In this document: in pieces, positions 1 to 5,572 of the stretch
Layout: every line of letters starts with the position of its first letter
How positions within the stretch are numbered: the first letter of the stretch is position 1
Assembly: GCA_021792115.1 (NCBI GenBank)
Contig: JAJYVI010000018.1
Span: 1 to 14,111 of the forward strand
From: Microcaldota archaeon
GTDB taxonomy: Archaea; Micrarchaeota; Micrarchaeia; Micrarchaeales; Micrarchaeaceae
DNA length: 14,111 nucleotides
Direction: 5' to 3'
Translations under genes and position numbers: made by a program
The notes under the pieces: generated by a model
The model's input: only the letters and a program-made list of their open reading frames with translations
Databases searched by the model: none
What the model was told of the DNA's origin: nothing

Positions 1-144
1 AGAATCATTCACAGATTCTGAATCCTTTGAGGAATTTGAAAGTAAGGTATTTTCAATATCTGTCCTTTTCAGTATTTTGTCAAGCAGGTTTAGTTTCCTA
101 ATCTTTTCAAGTTCTTCTTTGTTGCTCTTGTTATTTTTTTTCAT
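1..144 (-). CDS. Unidentified protein, N-terminal fragment (runs off left edge)
   Basis: An open frame starts with ATG at 144 and stays open for 48 codons to the window edge. It begins MKKNNKSNKEELEKIRKLNL and continues with a hydrophilic stretch rich in Lys, Asn, Glu and Ser. The start is lysine-rich and helical in character, followed by a Ser/Asp/Glu-rich segment that looks disordered. There is no signal peptide or membrane segment in the visible part. A TATA-like box about 30 bases upstream fits near-leaderless initiation at this ATG, and its orientation matches every other gene here. I do not recognise the family; the part that would identify it lies outside the window. The composition suggests a flexible N-terminal tail ahead of a folded domain. 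Confidence 0.55.
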   Translation of the reverse strand, partial: MKKNNKSNKEELEKIRKLNLLDKILKRTDIENTLLSNSSKDSESVNDS

Positions 145-170
145 ATACACACTTCAGGATTGAAAGATAA

Positions 171-179
171 TTATTTATT
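171..179 (-). promoter_or_regulatory. TATA-like box for the gene starting at 144
   Basis: The minus strand reads AATAAATAA here. Its centre is about 30 bases from the ATG at 144, which would put transcription start within a few bases of the start codon, as in archaeal leaderless transcripts. The surroundings are AT-rich, so chance matches are likely. Confidence 0.3.
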
Positions 180-222
180 GCATACAAATTTGTTTCTCCT
201 GACTTTCATTTATTTTTTGATG

Positions 223-273
223 AAACTTTTCTTAAAAGTTTATTTTTATGAAACTTCTTTTTTAAAGAAGTTT
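223..273 (-). repeat. Two tandem perfect hairpins in the intergenic region
   Basis: Two perfect inverted repeats lie 9 bases apart. The first (223-241) is AAACTTTT, a 3-base loop, then AAAAGTTT. The second (251-273) is AAACTTCTTT, loop TTT, then AAAGAAGTTT. Both are preceded on the plus strand by ATG, so the two units also look like diverged tandem copies. They lie between the stop of the beta-CASP gene and the start of the gene at 144. A TATA-like CCCTATATATTC (276-287, minus strand) just upstream would place them in an mRNA leader. Alternatives are a 3' end or processing signal of the upstream transcript, or a protein-binding site. Confidence 0.6.
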
Positions 274-350
274 AGAATATATAGGGAGAAAACCCTTAAT
301 AAGTTTTCGTTCAAATGGGCTGAGCCATGTTTAGGCGCCTGCCATCATTT

Positions 351-1658
351 TTAGGCTTCATACTCCTGGCTGAGTTGTGGAATAGTTACATTGTACTTGT
401 CCTGCAGCTTTGCCTGGAACTGCTGCATCTTGGTGATTTCGCCATGGACTAAGAATATATTCTTCAGACCCTTTATTTTAGAAATCATCAGCTCTAACTG
501 CCTTCTATCGGCATGCGCTGAGATACGATATGTTTCCACGCTGAGACGTATATCCACAGGTGCATTGTTTATTGTGACCCTGGATGCGCCATCCTGGAGG
601 TCTCTGCCCATAGTTCCTTGCGCCTGATACCCAACAAGAATCAATTTATTCTCCTTCTTACCAGCAAGCCTTGAGAGGTAGAACATTACAGGGCCGCCTG
701 AAAGCATTCCACTGGTCGTGACAATCATGCACGGTTCCTGGCTTGATATTATTTCTGTTCTTGTCTTTCTTTCCACAATCTTGAAGTTGCTGCTCTTAAA
801 CGGGTCATAATCACTCATCAAAATCCTGCTCTGGAGTTCCTTCCTGCAGAAAATCACATTGTGCCTATATATGCGCATGACCTTGCTTATCATCCCGTCT
901 ATGTATATAGGTATCTTTTGCATAGCGCCAGAGTTTATGTAATCGTCTAGGAAGAAAAGTATTTCCTGCGCTCTGCCGACAGCAAAGCTTGGTATTATTA
1001 TTTTTGAATCTGTCTTTGCAGACTCATTTATAGAATTGAGCAGATCCTTTGCGACTTTTTTTTCGTCTGGGAATATATCATTATCACCAGCATATGTTGT
1101 CTCTGTTATAAGCGTTGTCGCATGCAGGTTCTTTATGTCTGCGCCGTTTAAAAGCCTAGTTTTGAGCAAGTTTACGTCTCCTGTATAGAGTATGGTGTCC
1201 TTACCGTCGCTCACGCTTATCAATGCGCTTCCGAGTATATGCCCTGCAGGTATCATCTTTATTGTAAGATCCCTAAACTTGAATTCCTTTTTGTAGTCTA
1301 TTATTCTTAACTTTGCATTCAGCGAATTCAAAATGTTCTTGTCAAAGTTGAGATCTGAATTGATTTTAAGGTAATCGCTCAGCAAGACGTTTATCAGCTC
1401 GATTGTGGGCTTTGTTGCATATATATTATTCTGATAATGCTTTGCATAAAGAAAAGGCAGAAAGCCCATATGATCTATGTGTGCATGCGAAATGAATATC
1501 GCATCTATCTGCTTTATCTCCTCATCGTCTATGAGAGGATATTCTTCTCTTTTTCCTAGTTTTATTCCGCTATCAAGCAGGATTTTTGTCCTGTCTGTAG
1601 AAATCATGATGCAGCTCCTTCCAACCTCTTGTGCTGCTCCAAAAAATTTAATTTTCAT
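351..1658 (-). CDS. aCPSF2-like beta-CASP metallo-beta-lactamase ribonuclease
   Basis: A 435-residue zinc-dependent RNase of the archaeal CPSF family, expected to act in cytoplasmic RNA processing and decay. The metallo-beta-lactamase signatures are intact: EVGRS near the N-terminus (11-15), HAHIDH (58-63), AGH with His140, and TGD with Asp161. The beta-CASP motifs are also present: an acidic motif A in ITETTY (Glu186), motif B His382 in SAHAD, and motif C His405 in LVHGE. SFAVGRAQE (224-232) and SGMLSGG (316-322) are typical of the CPSF branch. The protein starts directly with the lactamase fold, so it lacks the N-terminal KH domains of aCPSF1. EVGRS and the length favour aCPSF2 over archaeal RNase J. 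The ATG at 1658 is the only sensible start; a nearby upstream ATG is followed at once by a stop. The gene has its own TATA-like box. Confidence 0.95.
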   Translation of the reverse strand: MKIKFFGAAQEVGRSCIMISTDRTKILLDSGIKLGKREEYPLIDDEEIKQIDAIFISHAHIDHMGFLPFLYAKHYQNNIYATKPTIELINVLLSDYLKINSDLNFDKNILNSLNAKLRIIDYKKEFKFRDLTIKMIPAGHILGSALISVSDGKDTILYTGDVNLLKTRLLNGADIKNLHATTLITETTYAGDNDIFPDEKKVAKDLLNSINESAKTDSKIIIPSFAVGRAQEILFFLDDYINSGAMQKIPIYIDGMISKVMRIYRHNVIFCRKELQSRILMSDYDPFKSSNFKIVERKTRTEIISSQEPCMIVTTSGMLSGGPVMFYLSRLAGKKENKLILVGYQAQGTMGRDLQDGASRVTINNAPVDIRLSVETYRISAHADRRQLELMISKIKGLKNIFLVHGEITKMQQFQAKLQDKYNVTIPQLSQEYEA

Positions 1659-1688
1659 ATTTACATCTATTAATTAATGACTTATGCA

Positions 1689-1698
1689 TTTATATTTT
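1689..1698 (-). promoter_or_regulatory. TATA-like box of the beta-CASP gene
   Basis: The minus strand reads AAAATATAAA, centred about 36 bases from the ATG at 1658. With usual archaeal spacing, transcription would begin near 1668 and give a leader of about 10 bases. Confidence 0.4.
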
Positions 1699-1782
1699 TA
1701 TTGTTTATGTAGCCTTACGACGCTGTGCGCTATTGTGTATTATACATCGCATGCATTGTTTGGCTACTAATACTTGTTATGG

Positions 1783-2671
1783 TTACTTGCTGTTGCTGGC
1801 CGCCTTTGGCTTCTTTATGACAACAATATCCTCAATGCTGAAATTAGGAGTTTCTTTTACTTCGTATTTCTTATTGTCCTCGCCGTGACCATGCTCCCTA
1901 TACTGCCTTTCCCTGTGTTGATACTCGCCCGGCTTCCTGCCAGACCTGCTCAATGCTCTTAGTTTTGAAAAATAGTCATCAAGTTTAAGGTCTATCGCAG
2001 AGATCTTTTCATTAAGATCAGTAACGCTTGCCTGGTACTGCACTATATCCTTTTCAACAAGTTCCAACTTCCTTTTCATTCTTACAAATTTCATTGATTT
2101 TGAGAGCTCATCATTGACCTCGTTTACCTTTCTTGCAATATCCTTCTCCTCCTTTAGGGAAAGAGGGGAAGTAGAGATTTTAAATTCCAGCCTGTTCTTG
2201 AGTCTTTTCAGGTATGAAATTTTCTTGAAGTCAGTTGTATCCTGTGTTTCGCTCAGCATTTTTGTTATGCCTGCCTTTTCGCTCTCTTTATAATAAAGCC
2301 TGTACTTGTTTTCCTTTATCTGCTTTATAAGATCATTTCTCTGCTGCCTGAGGCCGTTTATTACTTCCCTCAGCTTTTCCAACTCCTCCTCTTTTGGAGT
2401 CTTGGGTGCCTGCTGCTTTGCCGTATTATCCTGTGCAGCCGCTGTTCCCTCTTTTTTTTGATTGCTTCCTGCATTCAGGTCGTCAGCATTATCTTTCTGC
2501 GCATTTTTATTTTCCTGCGGCGCAGTATTCTTGAGCTCTCCTGCTCTATCTATATTATCTTCAGCTTTCTTGTTATCTTCAGTTATTTAATCGCCCTTGC
2601 CTTTGGCTTGTTATTAATCTTTCAATTGGAGAAAAATTTTGCGCATCAACCATTGCTCTGTATTCACTCAT
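1783..2671 (-). CDS. Archaeal coiled-coil protein (COG1340-like), apparent frameshift near 2586
   Basis: The clear coding part (stop at 1783, open up to 2586) has a Lys/Glu/Asn/Gln/Ala-rich, probably disordered segment (2383-2586). A long coiled coil follows (about 1960-2382) with heptad-like Leu/Ile spacing. The segment TSPLSLKEEKDIARKV resembles the central motif I recall from the archaeal coiled-coil family COG1340. The tail is His/Arg-rich and ends in Lys-rich residues. The open frame has no ATG or GTG; its first TTG is at 2382, inside the coiled coil. A better start is the ATG at 2671, which opens MSEYRAMVDAQNFSPIERLI and meets TGA at 2579-2581. Dropping one base from the AAA run (2586-2588) joins the frames into a 295-residue protein, about the length I expect for this family. 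The extra base could be a sequencing error, a real mutation or a programmed shift. The exact function is unknown. Confidence 0.7.
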
Positions 2672-2740
2672 GTTTTGCTTTGTTTTTATTTATCTGATTT
2701 ATGGCCTAAACATTTTTGCATGTGCTGCCTTAAATAAGGT

Positions 2741-2777
2741 ATTTAAATTATAAAACAGGAACATTTAAATTATAAAA
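2741..2777 (-). promoter_or_regulatory. Duplicated TATA-like element upstream of the coiled-coil gene
   Basis: ATTTAAATTATAAAA occurs exactly twice, at 2741-2755 and 2763-2777, with a 22-base period (about two helical turns). On the minus strand each copy contains TTTATAATTTAAAT, similar to an archaeal TATA box. It lies about 70-105 bases upstream of the ATG at 2671. It could be two alternative promoters or paired regulator sites, but could also be chance similarity in AT-rich DNA. Confidence 0.4.
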
Positions 2778-2968
2778 TATAAACTAAAATAAAAATATAA
2801 AGCATAAACAAGACTTGTAAGGCTTTATTGCATGGAGTCTGATCAAAACCATTGAAATAATAGTTTTATTTATTTACTTATTCCTTTTTAATACTTACTA
2901 TTTAATCATTACCCTGTTCGACGCATAGAAATTAACTAATGGACAGAATTGGGCAAATAGTTAAAAGC

Positions 2969-2974
2969 AAAAAA
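2969..2974 (-). terminator. Possible oligo-T terminator after the glycosyltransferase
   Basis: The minus strand reads ACTTTTTTGCTTTTAAC about 100 bases beyond the stop at 3073. Oligo-T tracts terminate archaeal transcription without needing a hairpin. Confidence 0.3.
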
Positions 2975-3072
2975 GTATTAAGTACTTATTATTTATTTAA
3001 TTTATTTAATTATTATTTATTTTATTTAAGTATTATTTATTTAGTATACTTAATATCCAATATTATCTAATA

Positions 3073-4245
3073 TCAATTATTTAATTTATTATTACTCGCA
3101 ATAACCTTTTTATATACGCTGATTAATTTATCTGTCATTTTCTCAACAGAATAATTGCGCGCTGTTTCTACAGTATATTTATAGCGCTTCGTGTTATTTA
3201 ATACTTTTCTTATTTTTCTAGCACAGCTTTTGTAGTCATTTGGCAGGAATAGTTCACCGTTTTTCCCTTTTTTTATTATATCTTTAAGCGCAAGCCTGCT
3301 TGCGCCAACGACTGGCTTCCCGCATGCCATAGCTTCAAGGGATACAAGGCCCTGGGTTTCAAATGTAGACGGAATGCAAAATAAATCGCATGCTGCATAG
3401 TATCTGCCAAGATTTTTATGCGTAACAAACCCGATAAACTTGAACCTCTCTTGCAGCCCGCTCTTTTTAACCATTTCCTTATAATATTCGCCTGCGGGTC
3501 CATCACCGACAATTACAAACTTTATGTTTGTGTCGAGAATCTTTGCTGCTTTTATCAGCACTTCAAGCTTTTTTTCCCTGCTAAGCCGACCTGCATAAAG
3601 CACGATTTTATCGTGCTTACCTTTGAACAGTGTTTGCCTAAGAGCTGCGCCATGCACATTTGCATTGAAATAATTTTGATTAAGACCATTAGGTACGATG
3701 TGGATATCACTCTTGATTCCATGCTTTTGCAGCAGCTTCCTGATAGAATCACTAGGCACAATTATATTGCTTGTACTGTTGTAGAAAAACCTTGTATATT
3801 TCCAGGAATACCTGAAAAACAGATTCTTTATATATTTGTTTTTCGGTGCATACTCCTTCAATATTGATTTGTCCATGAAAAGAGTATGGAAGCTAGAAAC
3901 AACAGGAATCCTGCTAAGTTTTGCAGATGCTAAGCCTGAAAGACCCATTGTAAATGGGGTCTGCACATGTATTATGTCAGGATTAATCTTATAAAGCTTC
4001 AGCGAGCTGAAGAAGGGGAATAATGCAAGATTGTATTGAGGGTAATTCCTGAATTTTATTCCTTTTATTACGATCACATTCTTGTTTCTTGACTTGAGCT
4101 TTGTAACTGCGTCGCCGCTAGTGAATATATATACTTTATGACCTCTGCGCTTGAGCTCTGCGCTGAAATTCACTATTGATGTAACAACCCCATCGACTGC
4201 AGGTACATAAGAATCTGTGTAAAAAACTATTGTCAATGGCTTCAA
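3073..4245 (-). CDS. GT4-family glycosyltransferase
   Basis: A 390-residue GT-B fold retaining glycosyltransferase. The N-terminal acceptor domain opens FYTDSYVPAVDGVVTSI (8-24), the usual beta-strand and Gly-rich loop of GT4 enzymes, and has the HVQTPF and SSFHT strands (93-121). The C-terminal nucleotide-sugar domain shows YAGRLSREK (217-225), VGDGP (246-250), FIGF (270-273), and the catalytic EX7E motif as Glu296 and Glu304, followed by ACGKPVVG. It is cytosolic or peripheral to the membrane and full length for the family. The start is TTG: an in-frame TAG lies four codons upstream (4255-4257), and AGGGTG just upstream resembles a ribosome binding site. The nearest relatives I would expect are GDP-mannose- or UDP-sugar-dependent lipid or polysaccharide glycosyltransferases; donor and acceptor cannot be read from the sequence. 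It lies 106 bp downstream of uL15. Confidence 0.9.
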   Translation of the reverse strand: MKPLTIVFYTDSYVPAVDGVVTSIVNFSAELKRRGHKVYIFTSGDAVTKLKSRNKNVIVIKGIKFRNYPQYNLALFPFFSSLKLYKINPDIIHVQTPFTMGLSGLASAKLSRIPVVSSFHTLFMDKSILKEYAPKNKYIKNLFFRYSWKYTRFFYNSTSNIIVPSDSIRKLLQKHGIKSDIHIVPNGLNQNYFNANVHGAALRQTLFKGKHDKIVLYAGRLSREKKLEVLIKAAKILDTNIKFVIVGDGPAGEYYKEMVKKSGLQERFKFIGFVTHKNLGRYYAACDLFCIPSTFETQGLVSLEAMACGKPVVGASRLALKDIIKKGKNGELFLPNDYKSCARKIRKVLNNTKRYKYTVETARNYSVEKMTDKLISVYKKVIASNNKLNN

Positions 4246-4290
4246 ATCAGCACCCTAACTAATCTGCAGATGAGAAGAGCGCAACTGGGA

Positions 4291-4304
4291 AGTATTTGAA
4301 AAAA
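4291..4304 (-). promoter_or_regulatory. Oligo-T tract followed by a TATA-like element between uL15 and the glycosyltransferase
   Basis: The minus strand reads TTTTTTCAAATACT. The six T lie about 48 bases after the uL15 stop and could end its transcript. The adjoining TTCAAATACT could serve as a TATA-like box about 50 bases upstream of the TTG at 4245. Both readings are tentative. Confidence 0.3.
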
Positions 4305-4351
4305 CAGATTGCAATTAAAGCTACAGGTTAATGTTAATGGCGTTTAAACAA

Positions 4352-4750
4352 CTAAACAACTATTGCCTGCCCTCCTGCTGCCTTGATTTTGTCCTCTGCC
4401 TTCTTTGAAAACTTTGACGCTTTGATCGTCACAGGCCTTGAAAGATTTCCATTGCTGAGGATTTTAAAACCTGGAAACTCTAATTCCTGCTCGCCTCTAT
4501 CCATTCTGCTTATTTGCGCCAATGTAACATAGTCAAGAGCCTTCCTATTTGGATTAACAAAGCCTTTTGGCCTGCCTATCAGCTCAGGCGCCTTTGCAGT
4601 ATACCATGTAAAGCTGTGCTTTTTGCCGCCGTTTCCGACTCCGCCTCTGTCTCCTGCGCCTCTTCCGTTCTTTATATTACCTCTGCCCCATCTTCTTGCT
4701 CCAAGGTGCTTTCTTGACTTTTTATCTTTTCTAACTACCATTTTAATCAT
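4352..4750 (-). CDS. rpl15: Large-subunit ribosomal protein uL15 (archaeal L15)
   Basis: A structural protein of the 50S subunit that binds 23S rRNA. The basic N-terminus leads into the Gly/Arg-rich extension typical of uL15 (GRGNIKNGRGAGDRGG, then GNGGKKHSF). The archaeal segment PKGFVNPNRKALDYVTL follows, and the C-terminal globular part ends in KAAGGQAIVV. The length of 129-132 residues is slightly short for an archaeal L15. Two in-frame ATG codons are possible, at 4750 and 4741. The second gives MVVRKDKKSRK, which looks more like family N-termini; a stop codon directly precedes the first. It lies 81 bp downstream of uL30, the normal spc-operon order, but with its own TATA-like box and no overlap. 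Confidence 0.95.
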   Translation of the reverse strand: MIKMVVRKDKKSRKHLGARRWGRGNIKNGRGAGDRGGVGNGGKKHSFTWYTAKAPELIGRPKGFVNPNRKALDYVTLAQISRMDRGEQELEFPGFKILSNGNLSRPVTIKASKFSKKAEDKIKAAGGQAIVV

Positions 4751-4776
4751 TCATAAAGTATTAATTTTATTAAAAA

Positions 4777-4790
4777 CATTAAATATTTAG
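4777..4790 (-). promoter_or_regulatory. TATA-like box of uL15
   Basis: The minus strand reads CTAAATATTTAATG, centred about 33 bases from the ATG at 4750. Transcription would start within a few bases of that codon. Confidence 0.35.
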
Positions 4791-4831
4791 TATGGCTTTT
4801 AATTTATGCGGGTTGGATTACTGCATTGCTA

Positions 4832-5254
4832 TTATATCATTCTGCTAATTAAATCGTTTATTTGCTCGCCCATATACCCAAGAGAGCCCCCTTGTTTGAA
4901 ATTCAGTTTTGTGCTTTTGAATCCATGCTTTGGAGGATGCAATCTAAATACTGTTTTCAGAGCATTTACATCACTTCTATTTGCAATAAAATCATCAGCG
5001 CTTTGCTTTATTTCGTTCTTTGCAAGAAGAGCTTCAAGGTTTTCCTTGTTTATTTCTCCATATGCTACATAATTTTCGCATTGCTTTATCATTCCAAAAT
5101 AGGAATCGGTTACATTCAGAAGCACGCAATTATTGACATAGTTCAAGTTAAGCCTTTTCATTGTTTCCTTTATGTTTGTCTTGACATTGACTCTGCCCCT
5201 TATCCTTATCACTGCTATAAGCTTGTTATTTAGGGTATTATTCATAATAAACAC
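4832..5254 (-). CDS. rpl30: Large-subunit ribosomal protein uL30 (archaeal L30)
   Basis: A 50S ribosomal protein of the archaeal/eukaryotic L30/L7 type. Diagnostic parts in order: IAVIRIRG followed by Val/Asn/Lys residues, TMKRLNL, NNCVLLN, YFGMIK, an AYGEIN segment, then FRLHPPKHGFK and the C-terminal GGSLGYMGEQINDLI. The C-terminal extension distinguishes it from the short (about 60-residue) bacterial L30. The reading frame can be taken from GTG at 5254 (140 residues) or ATG at 5245 (137 residues, starting MNNTLNNKL). The ATG is preferred because a TATA-like box lies almost exactly 26-28 bases upstream, as expected for a leaderless mRNA. It is first in a two-gene ribosomal cluster with uL15; the usual upstream partner uS5 is absent. 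Confidence 0.95.
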   Translation of the reverse strand: MFIMNNTLNNKLIAVIRIRGRVNVKTNIKETMKRLNLNYVNNCVLLNVTDSYFGMIKQCENYVAYGEINKENLEALLAKNEIKQSADDFIANRSDVNALKTVFRLHPPKHGFKSTKLNFKQGGSLGYMGEQINDLISRMI

Positions 5255-5270
5255 GATATTTTCAAGATAA

Positions 5271-5280
5271 TTTAAAATAA
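5271..5280 (-). promoter_or_regulatory. TATA-like box of uL30 (leaderless spacing)
   Basis: The minus strand reads TTATTTTAAA, centred about 28 bases upstream of the ATG at 5245. That is the usual archaeal distance to the transcription start, so the mRNA would begin at or next to the ATG. Confidence 0.45.
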
Positions 5281-5466
5281 ATAGTTAATTCAGAAATTTA
5301 AGCATGGAATAAAATAATTAATAAAAATCAATAAACAATCAATATAAAATAAATATAAAATAAATTTAAATTTAAAATAAAACTGTAGTATAAAATAACA
5401 TATAAAATCTTGCATAGCCAATCTAAAAGACTAGTGCCTTTACAAATTTTCTGCGATAAGCTCAGC

Positions 5467-5472
5467 AAAAAA
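5467..5472 (-). terminator. Possible oligo-T terminator after the membrane coiled-coil gene
   Basis: The minus strand reads TTATTTTTTGC about 100 bases beyond the stop at 5573. The distance is similar to that of the oligo-T tract after the glycosyltransferase. Confidence 0.3.
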
Positions 5473-5572
5473 TAATATTATATTATTCATTAAGAAAATA
5501 TTTAAATCTTTTATTTATAATCCATGTTTTAAATAAAAGCATAAGTTCATAGTATATACGCAATTGGTAAAG

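Larger units (their letters stand above)
2672..3072. other. AT-rich non-coding region, 401 bp
   Basis: No supportable gene on either strand. From 2976 to about 3090 the sequence is almost pure A/T, made of degenerate repeats of TTATTTATTTAA-like units. The rest holds the duplicated TATA-like element and a run of six T on the minus strand at 2969-2974. No tRNA or convincing box C/D signature was seen. Confidence 0.6.
5255..5572. other. AT-rich non-coding region, 318 bp
   Basis: No supportable gene on either strand. It contains degenerate AATAAATATAAAATAAAT-type repeats (about 5335-5385), the uL30 TATA-like box and a minus-strand run of six T at 5467-5472. A slightly GC-richer patch (about 5410-5466) showed no tRNA or other recognisable RNA. 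Confidence 0.6.

Noticed and set aside
217..322. Box C/D sRNA candidate (TTGATGAA with a distant CTGA)
   Set aside because: The C box has T instead of a purine at the first position, no C'/D' boxes or terminal stem are seen, and the C-like box overlaps one of the hairpins.
160..354. Plus-strand 64-residue frame rich in Phe and Leu
   Set aside because: It overlaps the hairpin-rich intergenic gap, has no ribosome binding site or promoter, and its composition reflects AT-rich DNA.
2458..2697. Plus-strand 79-residue hydrophobic frame
   Set aside because: It is antisense to the 5' part of the coiled-coil gene; its Phe/Ile/Leu content is the reverse reading of Lys/Asn/Glu codons.
2911..2930. tRNA T-arm-like GTTCGACGC
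   Set aside because: The flanking bases do not pair as a T stem, and no acceptor, D or anticodon arm is found at the right distance.
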